A stretch of 64,000 nt of DNA from Rhizophagus clarus (GCA_015698045.1 BLAL01000262.1:994501-1058500); one strand, 5' to 3'. Counted from the stretch's first letter, positions 11,853 to 22,677 are shown. Made by a program: numbers and translations. The notes: a model not told the origin generated them from the letters alone.

Positions 11853-12524
11853 CAGTGATGGCAAATGACAATGTCATTTGGCTAATTTTTAAATGATCCC
11901 AAATGATATCAAAATGATATAAGAATTCGTATCATTTAAAATAAATGTCATTTACAAATGACAAGTGATGAAATGACATGTGTCATTTTTAAATGATAAT
12001 ATCATTATCATTTGATGATACATTTTGGGGCAAAAATATTTCTTAATGGTAATTCTTTTAGGCGTGTATACCCAAAATAGCTTAATGAACATATTTTGTT
12101 TATTAAATTTGGAAAAAAAAATAAGTGATAACATTTTATTTTATGCAAAATGAATCTAAAGATTTTAATTTTTTTCACGTTTTTGTCGGTTGACAAAGAA
12201 AATCATTTAGATAGCGATGATGGTTATAAATGAAGAAACTTATAATTTTGAAGTAGGTGGGCAGGATACTCATCCAGTAGATAATCCATTAGCTAAATGA
12301 AATCTACTTAATTTATTTAATGAATCTTTAGAAATGCCAGTTTATGTTAGTTCAATGATAAACTTGTAATAAAAAGTTAACAGAATAAATATGCGAAATA
12401 TATTACAGGTCACATGATATATTTTAAATGACAATCATTTGTCATTTGCCTTTTGAAATGATATAATGACATGTGACATGTCACTAATATCATTTGTATC
12501 ATTTCATGTCACTTGCCAACACTG
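11853..12524. mobile_element. Non-autonomous hAT-type DNA element, 672 bp
   Basis: The termini are inverted repeats, CAGTGATGGCAAATGACA on the left and the complement of CAGTGTTGGCAAGTGACA on the right. An 8-bp duplication CTTTTATG flanks both sides, which is a textbook hAT layout. Subterminal regions are packed with direct and inverted AAATGACA/TGTCATTT and AAATGATA words, probably transposase binding sites. The interior on the plus strand (12226-12369) keeps a frame reading NFEVGGQDTHPVDNPLAK then, after a stop, NLLNLFNESLEMP. This looks like a remnant of the C-terminal part of a hAT transposase, so the element is an internal deletion derivative. It lies inside the tyrosine recombinase gene and separates its TGHKS box from the catalytic Tyr. 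Confidence 0.88.
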
Positions 12525-12532
12525 CTTTTATG
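12525..12532. repeat. Target-site duplication, right copy (CTTTTATG)
   Basis: The second copy of the 8-bp duplication made by the hAT-type insertion. Confidence 0.85.
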
Positions 12533-13588
12533 ACCAGTAAGTTGCATAATAGCTTGTTCTGGAACTTCTTGATCTTGTAGAATTTGAGTGGCAGTCTTAC
12601 GTCCAGAATGATTAGAAAGTAATTCAATAGGAATATCAATTTGTGTTTCACGTCCAATTTTTTTCATAAAGTTACCCAATTTATTTTTTCCTATATGATA
12701 TGTCTTGTACCAAATATTGGTTTCCAACCAGGATGTATTATTTGGCTGCAAATAAAAGTTTTCATCAGCTGAAGGTGGACGTTTGGACAAATATAATTGA
12801 ATATCTGAACATGGACCATTATCATCAGCCGGTATTAAAATAATATGAGCTTGTCCACCTTGAATCCCACGTTGATTGTTCTTAGATATATAACAAAAAA
12901 ATTTCAACCCACCATTTTCATCAGATTTAAATTGACTAATTTTAAGCTGATAATGCTCTCCTCCTCGCATAGCAAGTATTATTGATAGATGAAAAAAAAC
13001 GCGATACAAAAGTCCTTCAGGATTATCTGTAGTTATTTTAGGATGATGTAAAATTTGGTGAATTTGCTGAGAGTTAATAGCAACTGAACCCAATGTTTCA
13101 CCAAAGCCATATTCTTGAAGATCACGCAATTTTCCATGTAAAACATCATGTAAATCAGGAAACATGTATTTGTCATGTAAATTTATTTGTGGAATAGGTG
13201 AAAGATGAAGGAGATATCTATTAAGTGCGTCAACAGATTGCTTAACTGATGTTGCTTTATATTCATTACCATTTTTCATTTTCATTGTAGAGATAAACTC
13301 TACAATTTGTTTTTGAAGCTGAGAAATATCTTTAAGATCAGTTAAAGGAACTGAATAACCAGCATAAGTACGAAATTTTTCAAACTTTGTGGACCAACTT
13401 TTAGTAGATTTTTCAGTATTTTTGGCTTTTGCCTTCTCATGATAGTAAGAAGCTTTAATTTGTGCAGCGTCTTGAATATTGTCAATATACTTAGAATTCT
13501 TAATAGAGTTATTTGATGAACTAAGTAAATTTGTTGCTGTTTGAAAACTTGGGAAATGAGACATGTTTTTTTCGCGTTTTTTACCCAT
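12525..13588 (-). pseudogene. Tyrosine recombinase (Crypton/ZMYM2-like), N-terminal and core part
   Basis: An ATG-initiated minus-strand frame of about 355 residues before transposon sequence begins. The N-terminus is Lys/Asn/Ser-rich. Residues about 60-140 resemble the helical core-binding domain of phage-type integrases. The catalytic domain shows Arg208 in LAMRGGEHY, His327 and Arg330 in NHSGRKTAT, and His353 in LTGHKS. These are four of the conserved R-H-x-x-R-H/W-Y set; the Tyr lies in the separated piece at 11580-11844. With no reverse transcriptase nearby it fits a Crypton-type element or the eukaryotic DUF3504/ZMYM2-QRICH1 group, which are Crypton-derived. The hAT insertion adds only a few foreign codons before a stop, so this allele should make a protein lacking the nucleophile. 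The otherwise long, clean frame suggests the insertion is recent relative to the gene. Confidence 0.8.
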
Positions 13589-13602
13589 AATTTGATAAAA
13601 AA

Positions 13603-13672
13603 TATGATAAGAAAAAAGGAGAAAAAAATTTTAAAAAATATGATAAGAAAAAAAACGAGAAAAAAATTTTTT
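13603..13672. repeat. Tandem duplication of an A-rich ~33-bp unit
   Basis: Two near-identical units starting AAAATATGATAAGAAAAAA and ending in AAATTTT lie just upstream (on the minus strand) of the recombinase start, in its probable leader or promoter. Confidence 0.6.
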
Positions 13673-13748
13673 TTTAATCAGTAACAAGGTTTAAGAATAG
13701 TTTATTAATAATAGTCTAAGCCATGGATGTTAGTTCCCGTGATATAAA

Positions 13749-13846
13749 ACAGTTATTCCACGGGATAGCCATAAATATCAATTAATTTTCACGGCTGCGC
13801 CGTGAAAATCATTGATATTCACGGCTACCTGTGGAATAACTATTAC
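13749..13846. repeat. Palindromic fold-back repeat (copy 2)
   Basis: Arms ACAGTTATTCCACGGGATAGCC and GGCTACCTGTGGAATAACTAT are inverted copies. The centre TTTTCACGGCTGCGCCGTGAAAA is itself a near-perfect palindrome, flanked by ATATCAAT / ATTGATAT. It is related to 10786-10876 and shows the size and structure of a short MITE. Confidence 0.6.
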
Positions 13847-14892
13847 TTAATCTTCAAGTATTTTTATCAAAAAAGGTCATAATGAAATAAGAAAACATGA
13901 CATGAATAGGGAGAAATTTGCTGGAAAAATTGACTAATATGCCTAGGATTATTTTCTTGTTAGAAACGCATGTATACAAAAAAAAACTTCTACATAAACT
14001 CGGTGTTCACGATTCATTTGAACAAAGTAAACTTCTTTTCCTTCCACATAAAAAATCATTTCATACCGTATTTTTTTCATTAGAGAATTTAATTGCTCTT
14101 AAAACTCTATTTTATGAGAGATTGATCAATCAAAATTGATTAGTCACATAATTTGATTGACAATTTGATCGATTAATTATTTAATTTAATGTTTTTGCAA
14201 AAAAAAAATACCCTTTACTTTTACTACTATCATGTCTTAATATACCTATTAATGTATTAATATTGATAAATAGTAATTTTAAGAAATTATTACGTATACT
14301 AAATTAAATGATTCTATATTTTTTTAAAAATAATTCATTAACTGCATCAGGAAGTTTTTAGGTAAATCGGCATGTAATTCCACATGGGTTATTTCAGAAA
14401 TATGATATATCCTACATGGGTCCATACCAAATTTCGTAGATTTATACCGAAAAATATCATGTGTCTCGACTGGTCTCGTCACAAATACCACTGGAACTAT
14501 TTAGTTTGAAATGTTTGATGTTGCAACTCCGGGAGAAGATCGTAGTTGCACCTAAAAATATTCAAATTCCGCAGTAAACAAGTTATTTCTTTATTAACAA
14601 TAATAAGTTCTTTTTATAAATTATACATATATTACGCCAAAAAAAATGCCAAACAAAATAACGAAATTGCTAAACTTTCCTCAAAGTGATCATCTACATC
14701 AAACGGGGAAAGACACTAACAATTAAAATCCTTTTTAATAACAAAATTTACCTTCAATTTCTGAATTATAGTATTAAAGTGTTAATATATACTAAAAAAT
14801 TTAAATAAAACTTATTATACTATTGTTTTATCTGATAGGACCCAGGTTATCCAGGGTTAAACTATATCGGGTCAGGTCAGAGGTCGAGTCAT
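13847..14892. other. Spacer
   Basis: No gene supported. The open frame at 13918-14139 lacks an ATG start and has no recognisable motif. Confidence 0.4.
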
Positions 14893-15540
14893 TCCTATAA
14901 AAAATAAGTGTCTGGATAATGTCCGGAAAATGTCCAGAAAAATTATCTAAAATATTGTCTGGAAATTCTGGACACTGTGTATCCGGAAACTGTTCCGAAA
15001 ACACTGCATTTTCGGGATATTAGGAAATTGTCCTGAAATTGTCCGGAAATGTATTTTCGTAAAATTTGCCACAAAAGATGATCAATGGATAGATGATCAT
15101 CATTATTCCTTAACCCAAAATTTTTATATCATAAATATATAGTATTTTTGCCTGCTCTGCAATTTTAATTAGTACGACAGAAAAGGTTTTGAATGTCAGT
15201 TTTGTGCTTTTTGCATTTTTTTACAAAATTAATTTATCCTTTTTTGGAAATAGTATCCAGAATTTGTCCTGAACTTTTTTATGTCCGGAATTTGTCTATC
15301 TGGTTTTTTTACTATGTCCAGAATTTGTCCAGGTTTAACTGTCCAGAATTTGTCCAAAATTTTATACCAAACAAATACTAGACGAATTCTGGACAAAGTT
15401 AGGACATGTCAAAATTTTAAGTATCAGAAGTGTGTCAGACATGTACCAAAAAAGTGGACATTTTCCGGACACATCAGATTTATTCCGGACATTTTCCAGA
15501 CATTTTTGATAACATTTCTGGACATTTATTTTTTATAGGG
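14893..15540 (+). mobile_element. 648-bp inverted-repeat element, copy 1
   Basis: It is bounded by inverted termini CCTATAAAAAATAAGTGTC and GACATTTATTTTTTATAGGG. Inside both ends are many repeated TGTCCGGAAAA/TGTCCAGAA words, the subterminal pattern of transposase-binding arrays. A second copy of identical length lies inverted at 19279-19926 and is estimated by eye as well over 90% identical across the whole length, including an A/T-rich centre. Neither copy holds a believable protein; the shared ~60-codon frame is a by-product of the repeat similarity. Target-site duplication is unclear for this copy (CAT versus GCA). The superfamily is not assigned. Confidence 0.75.
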
Positions 15541-16029
15541 GCATATAATGTTAACCCAGGTATATTTGTATCCAACTTTTTGAAACTGTTATAATAAAAC
15601 CTCTAAAATTTAAATCTGTATACTTACTAACACACATTCACAATCCATTTTTTTTTAATTTCCGAGTATCATATCAGCTATAATGTGAATAATAACGAAC
15701 GATAATAATACTACTTCTATAGATGCATGTTCCAGCTACATATGGAAATAACGTAGTACCCACCTTAAGCGACGCTTCGAACAATATATCTTCTGACCAA
15801 GATCAATAACAATTCACAATATTTCTCAATCTCCAATTCTCCACTATCGCGATATATGACTTTATTTATTGTTCATTTGAAACTTGTTAGCTACAAATAA
15901 ACTATATTAAATATGCGTCAGGAAAAAAATTTGAATAAATAATATAATTATTAGCCGATGGAAAATTTTAATCATATTTTTGAATAAAAAGAAAATATTA
16001 CTATTTCTCATTATAATATTAATGAAAAA
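15541..16029. other. Spacer, includes a possible relic of the Asn/Gln-rich gene
   Basis: Between about 15690 and 15850 the sequence resembles the 5' part of the gene at 9579, with shared AACGAACGATAATAAT and GACGCTTCGAACAAT-like words. One frame gives LSDASNNISSDQDQ before a stop. The match is short and could be compositional. Confidence 0.3.
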
Positions 16030-16330
16030 AGTACTCCGGCCCTGCCACAAGGGGACTTCCTAAGAAGTGCACTATGTTCCACCCTACAAAAATTACGCAT
16101 AGCACTTTACCGTTCCACCCAACCAGTCCTATCGCAGGACTGCAGCAAAATGCTGGTACCCACGAGCTTACTAAAGGTAAGCGCCTATGCCCAACTCTCG
16201 CATAGTACTATACTGCTCCAAATGATTTCCAATCAGCCCTACTGTGAGACTGTAGTGGTACTCACAGGTTAACGAAGTAAGCATGTTATGCTAGTCCATG
16301 CTTAGCATAATGCTGCTCCAATAAAAGTAC
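16030..16330. repeat. GC-richer tandem repeat, ~104-bp unit
   Basis: This patch stands out by composition. Units starting GCATAGCACTTTAC (16097), GCATAGTACTATACTGCTCC (16200) and GCATAATGCTGCTCC (16305) are spaced 103 and 105 bp, with a partial unit at about 16066. Each contains CAGTCCTATCGCAGGACTGC-like short palindromes. No coding or tRNA signature found. It looks like a degenerate minisatellite or a remnant of a structured element. Confidence 0.6.
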
Positions 16331-17904
16331 CCCTCTTACCTTTCCGATCCTTACTTTTATCCGTTGCTCCACTTCTTTTTTCCTGTTGCTTTACTCCACA
16401 TCTTTCTTCCCACCTTTCTTTCCCTTTTTTCACTCATTCCTAAGTGTAAAAGAAGAAAGAATGAATGAATTAAACATGTAAGGAAGAAAAAGTTAATAAA
16501 CGAACCATGATTCTGATTTTTTTTAGAAAAAAAGATAATAATTCGTTGGTTATAGTCTGAGTATAAAAATTTTGTCATAATTAAACAAATTTTATAACTC
16601 ATGATGATTATTGATCGTGATTTATATGATTATCAGTTTTGCATAAAAATTTTTCTATAACATGGTAAGTGAGTTTGACGAGCGTTTATATAATTTACAA
16701 ATAATGCAACTACAATTGCATATCAAAGAATGTTTCATGATCTTGTATACCAGATCGTCACCAGGATCATCACCGGATCACCTAGATTTGTATTGTTGAC
16801 GCGTAAACTATTAATATTCTCCTATGGCAATATTATAATCGAACCATCATTATGTTTTAGTAGAAACTGCAGAATACTGGAATTTTAAACCATTCTAAAA
16901 TCGATTTCAAAATTTTTAACATTTCACGTTAATAATATATTTTTTTTTTTTTAATATACAATATTTTATCCTTTATTTTATCCTTTACTTAAAATCTATC
17001 GTTACATCTAAATTTTTTTAATTAGACGAACAATTTTATCAAAAATGCAAAAAATTCATTTATTAGCAAGCTCATTATAATCACTTATTCTTAAGTTTAA
17101 TCATAAAACTCATATTCCATATATTATTGTAATTTTTATAAAACGAAGGAAATAATTATGATTTTACCTTTTTTACATTATTTCGTTACATTGATCAATG
17201 TTTTATGTTTACATTTGATCTACGTTGTATGGTTTAAAATTAAATCACACAGGCTGTGTATGTGTAATTATATCAAAAATGAAAATGAGATAGTACGCGA
17301 TATGTCATATGCGTAGCTGGTAATACTATATGTAATAGAACAAAGTCCAAATTTAAGCGTTGTGAGCTTGTGATAAATCACTATATCTGATATGTAAACG
17401 TAATAAAGAAATAACGATAATAATAAATATAATGTAAAGGAGATTTAACGAGAAGACATCTTCTTCTGTAATTTAAAAAGTAAAGTTTGTTTAGAATGTC
17501 GACCCATTAAATAGTTGATTCGCAAATGAATTAACCGAATTTTGTTGAGGGAGACTAGAAATCCTTCTAAGTGTGTCATAATTTGATGCGAATTTTTGAT
17601 AATGATTTATAATTTTTCTTCTTAACCTTCATCTTTTCTGGTGATCTTGAGATTGGTGTGGTCAATTTGGAAAAGGCATTTCGCAAAATATAAAATTTAT
17701 TGAATTTTAACCGTGAAGGAATAAAGGTGATTTTTGAGGCTTTATATTATACTGGCTTTATATATTTTTTATATGATAAAGAATAATAGTTATTGCATCA
17801 GTTAAACAAGATTCGGGACAATCACTTCTGGGGAGAATACAAAGCAAATATGTTCATTTATATTTTATAAATGCATTCATTCATTCTGGACCCAATATAA
17901 CGTA
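16331..17904. other. A/T-rich spacer
   Basis: No gene supported. The minus-strand frame at 16357-16602 has no motif and includes repeat-adjacent sequence. Confidence 0.45.
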
Positions 17905-18075
17905 TATACTTATTTATGACGTTGCATTTTTTTATGACGTTGCACTTATTTATGACGTCGCACTTATTTATGACGCCGCATTTATTTATGACGTTGCATT
18001 TATTTATGACGTTACACTTATTTTGTGGCGTCACATTTATTTATAACGTCACATTTATTTATAACATCACATTCG
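17905..18075 (+). repeat. 18-bp tandem array rich in TGACG half-sites
   Basis: About nine units of TTTATTTATGACGTTGCA with variants TGACGTCGCA, TGACGCCGCA, GGCGTCACA and AACGTCACA. TGACG is the half-site bound by ATF/CREB-type bZIP proteins, and several units approach the full palindrome. The open frame through it is simply the periodicity (18 is a multiple of 3) and is not called as a gene. Whether it is regulatory is unknown; no gene lies close by. Confidence 0.75.
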
Positions 18076-19278
18076 CACTTATTTTATTTTTCTTCGTTAT
18101 AAGTAAAATTAATTTTGACGTCATTTACATCCAGATTTATAATTCGGTATGATTATGAAAATCCTCAAAATATTGCGGCTGAAATTTTATTACGTCACAG
18201 GAATTAATTTTAGCGTTAAAAAACCAATAGCAGATAGTGATTTAAAAATCGTGACCATAATAATTCATTAAATATTAAAAATTATCATTGTCGTTATCAT
18301 TTTTTTTACAACTCACTAAAACATAATAAAGTATGCTAATATGCTTGTCTTAATAAATTACAGGACATTCGATTACCTTATTATGTGCACCTAGCAAGAT
18401 TTATAATAATCTCTCTCTATTACGAAAAGAATATCGAATTCAAATCATCGTTATAAGTTATAAAGTATCAGTAGTAGCGTAATTTTTATTAAATTTAATT
18501 TTTCATAAAGAGAGATCAAGTTTTAAATCATATAAAAAAGACTGAAATAATGACATATTAATAATATTATAAAATGTAAAGTTATGACATTTATTTTCAG
18601 TTCCATAACGTAATTTTCAATCATACTCAATTATTCCATATAGCAATTATTAAAGGTTATTAAACCTTAAAATATCATTTAAAGATTCAATATTTTCATT
18701 ATCTATTTTATCCAAGAATTTATTTTCAAGTGTATATGGAAGTGTTCAACAAATTGTTGTTCATTAAATTAATAATTTCAGCATCGCGATAAAGTTAGTA
18801 ACTAAACGTACAAATAAATTTTGATGTATTCAATCTTACATTTTTGCTTTTATATTTTAATGCTTATAATTTTCTTCTATTTATATTTTAAATATTGTAG
18901 AAAAATTTTCTATTTTATTATCTCGGGAACAATTTCAAAAACCGTTGTTGAATCTGGAGCGGAAGAATTTACTGTATATTAAAAAGTTTAACTCAACAAA
19001 CGCAAAATGCGAAAAAAAAATTTTTTTTTTATTAACATATTTGTTTTGTTTTCACTTAGAAATGATTTAATTTATATTTTTATATTGTTACAAAAACATG
19101 CTTCGACCAATTCAATTATTCAAGAAAAAAAGTTTTTATATAATCAAAAATAAATTTAATTTTAAAAACACAATATCTAAATAAAAAATAATATACCAGA
19201 CAGTAAGAGTAACATCCGAACCACATTTTTGTTAAAGTGACAAAAATAAAGATACTAAATTTTTTTTTATATTATTTG
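18076..19278. other. A/T-rich spacer
   Basis: Nothing recognisable between the 18-bp array and the second 648-bp element. Confidence 0.4.
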
Positions 19279-19926
19279 CCCTATAAAAAATAAATGTCCG
19301 GAAAATGTTATCAAAAATGTCTGGAAAATGTCTGGAATAAATCTGATGTGTCCGGAAAATGTCCATTTTTTTGGTACATGTCTGACACACTTCTGATACT
19401 TAAAATTTTGACATGTCCTAACTTTGTCCAGAATTCATCCAGTATTTGTTCGGTATAAAATTTTGGACAAATTCTGAACAGTTAAACCTGGACAAATTCT
19501 GGACATAGTAAAAAAACCAGATAGACAAATTCCGGACATAAAAAAGTTCAGGACAAATTCTGGATACTATTTCCAAAAAAGGATAAATTAATTTTGTAAA
19601 AAAATGCAAAAAGCACAAAACTGACATTCAAAACCTTTTCTGTCGTACTAATTAAAATTGCAGAGCAGGCAAAAATACTATATATCTACGATATAAAAAT
19701 TTTGGGTTAAGGAATAATGATGATCATCTATCCATTGATCATCTTTTGTGGCAAATTTTACGAAAATACATTTCTGGACAATTTCTGGACAATTTCCTAA
19801 TATCCCGAAAATGCAGTGTTTTTGGAACAGTTTCCAGATACACAGTGTCCAGAATTTCCGGACAATATTTTAGATAATTTTATGGACATTTTCTGGACAT
19901 TTTCTGGACACTTATTTTTTATAGGG
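19279..19926 (-). mobile_element. 648-bp inverted-repeat element, copy 2 (inverted)
   Basis: The reverse-complement counterpart of 14893-15540, bounded by CCCTATAAAAAATAAATGTC and GACACTTATTTTTTATAGGG. The trinucleotide TTG flanks both sides, which fits a 3-bp target duplication. Subterminal TGTCCGGA/TGTCCAGAA words are preserved. The two copies differ by scattered substitutions only, with equal lengths. Confidence 0.78.
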
Positions 19927-20800
19927 TTGAATATTTTCAAAACTTGTTCAAGTATAAAAAAATGTTTTCAATACATCGTTCAATCGTTCATTGACTGTAT
20001 TAATAGAATTAAATTATATAACTAGTAAATAGTTAAAGTAAATTCTATTAATTGTGGAATATTCTGAGTAAAAATATGCTTGTCAAAACTTCCGGTTCCG
20101 AAACCCATTGTATTTTGGCAAAATACTGAAACTTCGAATTATTCTAAAATTGAACTTCTAATAAGCAACAATTTTTTCAAATTTCTAACGTTAACGATTT
20201 TATGATAAAAGATATTAAAATAAATAAATAAATAAATAAAAGAAATTTAATATAGAGCATCTTGAATCGTGATTATAATCTATTTATTTGAATTGAAATG
20301 CAAAATACCGGAGACGACGGAGAGCACTTATAATAGTATGCACATCTTTATGTTATTTATGCATTAAAATAGACAGCACCATAATCAGTGCTCTATACGA
20401 ATGCTAAACATTATAGATAAATAGATGTTTAATAAATAAACAAATAAATATTTATAATTAATTACTAATGTTTATATACAATAAAAATAATATATGTATC
20501 ATACTAATAATATAATATCAGGTAATGTTTAATGTATATCTTTGTGTATAATTTTGTTTTGTTTTGTCAAAACAAACCTAATTTTTTGGATGGTACGTCG
20601 GCAAAATCAAAAATTCCGCATTGATTTAGTAATTATTCTTATCTTACATATTTTATTTTATTAATTGATTTATTATTTATTTGTATTTTTTTTTTGTTTG
20701 TTTTTTTTTTCAAAAATAATGATTTTAATAATATAAATTTAACAAAGAGCAATATTGATTGAGTCTTTTTTCGGGTAAAATAGAAAAACAAGGTTATCTA
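19927..20800. other. A/T-rich spacer
   Basis: No gene. A 16-bp word ATTGTATTTTGGCAAA at about 20108 recurs at about 35683, suggesting old dispersed repeats. Confidence 0.4.
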
Positions 20801-21102
20801 GGTGCCACCCCTGAACCCTCTATCACGTGACATAAAATAAATTTGATTGGCTAATTTCAATTAGTTAATTTTTAAAATTCATTTTTACAAAAAAAAATTT
20901 TTTGTACGAATAAAATTTTGATAAAATACAAAATAAATACAATAATTAAACATCTGATTAACTCAATAAACTTTAGTAGCTTTTTTATTAAAATTTGTAT
21001 TGTACCCAGTACCAAATATATGCTATAGATAAACAATTATTTATTTAGTTTACAGTACTAGTAATAAATGACACAAATGACATCTAATAATTAATTACAA
21101 TA

Positions 21103-21915
21103 GTAAAAAAGAGATGCATAATGAAAAGAAGTAAGGAGATAAAGTAAAATAATAAAGAAAATGAGGAACAAAAGGAGCAATCGAGGTTGAAGGGATGAGA
21201 TTAAGGAAGATAATGATGAAAGAGTGATTAAGAATAAAAGAATGCTGAAAGGAGTGGTCAAGGATGAAAGAGGAACGAAAGAAATGATCAAGGACGAAAT
21301 AGTGATGAAAGGAGCAATCAAAGACAAAAAGAGAACGAAAAAAACGATCAAAGTTAAAATAATGACTGATGAAAGGAGCGATTAAGGAAGAGGAAACGAA
21401 AGAAACGATCAAAAATGAAATAATGATGAAAGAAGCGATCAAGAATGAAGAGAAACGATCAAGGATAAAATGATGATGAAAGGAGCGATTAAGGATAAAA
21501 GGGGGAATGAAAGGAACAATCAAGGATGAAATAATGATGAAAGGAGAAGATCAAGGATGAGAGAAAAACAAAAGTAACGATTAAGAATGAAATAATAATA
21601 AAAGGAGAGATCAAGGATGAAGAGGAAATAAAAGAAATGATCAAGGACGAAAGAAAATGAAAGAAACGATCAAAGACGAAAGAGGGAATGAAAGGAATGA
21701 TCAAGTAAAGAATGAAGGGGGAGCAAAAGAAACGATAAAGGACAAAAGTGGAAGCAAAAGAAACAATAAAAAATGAAAGTGAGATTAAAAAGAAATGATA
21801 AAGAACGAGAGGGAACAAAAGAACAATGAAGGATGAAAGAATGATAAAAAGGTGATGAAAAATGATAAAGAACGAAATGAAAAAATGAAAATAAAGGAAT
21901 GAAGCCCAAAACAAA
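21103..21915 (+). repeat. ~800-bp purine-strand minisatellite
   Basis: Degenerate tandem units of roughly 35-50 bp built on GATCAAGGATGAAA and ATGATGAAAGGAGCGAT words. The plus strand is overwhelmingly A and G, the minus strand C and T. Stops interrupt all plus frames, and the long minus frames are low-complexity Phe/Ser/Ile/Leu shadows, so I do not call a protein. Such tracts can adopt triplex or slipped structures. Confidence 0.75.
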
Positions 21916-21989
21916 ATAAACATAAAATCGCAAAAAAAGAAAAGCCCAGCCGAAAAAAACAAGAAAAGATGGTTAGTTGGTTAGTTAAA

Positions 21990-22260
21990 GAAGACAAATT
22001 TCTAAAGATTCAAAGTGACCTGAACTTACCATTTACTGGAAACTTGATGACGAAGTCTAAAGCCGTTAACCGCCAAAAAGATTAACCTGCAAAAGAAAGT
22101 GATAATGAAAAAAAAATTGATAATGCTGAAAAAAAAAATTTACCAGAAGCTCCCAAGCCAAGAAAATAAGCACCTACAAAAAAAAGAACGTTTGTTAATA
22201 CTGATTTATAATAAAAAAACGACTTAGAAAATAAAACATACTGAAAGTAAAAAGTGTAAA
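21990..22260 (-). other. Cluster of splice-like signals on the minus strand
   Basis: Reading the minus strand from about 22180 downward: TTTTTTTGTAG then GTGCTTATTTTCTTGGC..., GCTTCTG|GTAAATT, TTTTTTTTTCAG, TTTCTTTTGCAG|GTTAATC, and finally TAAATG|GTAAGTTCAG at about 22029-22044. Acceptor-like and donor-like motifs alternate at micro-exon spacing. They could belong to a spliced non-coding RNA or a decayed host gene fragment; coding potential is low. Confidence 0.3.
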
Positions 22261-22339
22261 AAAAATCGCGTATAAACAAACAAATTAATTTAGAATCACG
22301 TGATAGGGGTGGCAAAAAAAATCCGGGCGGGGTGGCACC

Positions 22340-22677
22340 AACAATTTTTTAAAAAATTGTGTAATATAAAAAAAATTACATAAAATATGGAATAAATAAG
22401 CAACACGTCAAACTATGAATAGCAGACCGACAATTATCTACCCAAATAACCGCTTTCTAAAATTAGTGAGTATTCTAACGCAAATTTGACAAGTTAAATA
22501 TGAATTTTCAGTCTTCAAAATAATATATAGAATACCTCAAAGGACAATTATAGCACCTATTATATCCGATAATGATTGTAATTTTTATTTATTACTTTAT
22601 AATAGTGAAGAGTAGTGAAGATTTTTCATATTCCGATCACCATTCTATTGTGTAATATAATGATTTCGACGATTAGA
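22340..22677. other. A/T-rich spacer
   Basis: Nothing recognised. Confidence 0.4.

Larger units (their letters stand above)
20801..22339. mobile_element. Possible 1.54-kb terminal-inverted-repeat element
   Basis: The left end GGTGCCACCCC then CTATCACGTGA is mirrored at the right end as the complement of GGTGCCACCCC...CCTATCACGTGA. Similarity continues inward for about 20 bp (ATAAATTTG / AATTAATTTG). The right arm holds a short extra piece (GGATTTTTTTTGCCACCCC), partly duplicating the terminal words. No target duplication could be settled. The interior contains a polypurine minisatellite and, on the minus strand, several splice-site-like junctions. There is no recognisable transposase. It could be a non-autonomous DNA element or a captured host fragment. 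Confidence 0.5.

Noticed and set aside
15193-15538. Open frame shared by 14893-15540 and 19279-19926 (starts MSVLCFLHFFTK)
   Set aside because: Shared because the elements are near-identical; composition follows the TGTCC repeats and no domain is visible.
17916-18152. Repetitive frame (FMTLHL repeats)
   Set aside because: Product of an 18-bp tandem array whose period is a multiple of three.
21091-21997. Several minus-strand Phe/Ser/Leu-rich frames
   Set aside because: Low-complexity readings of a polypurine minisatellite, overlapping in more than one frame and without motifs.
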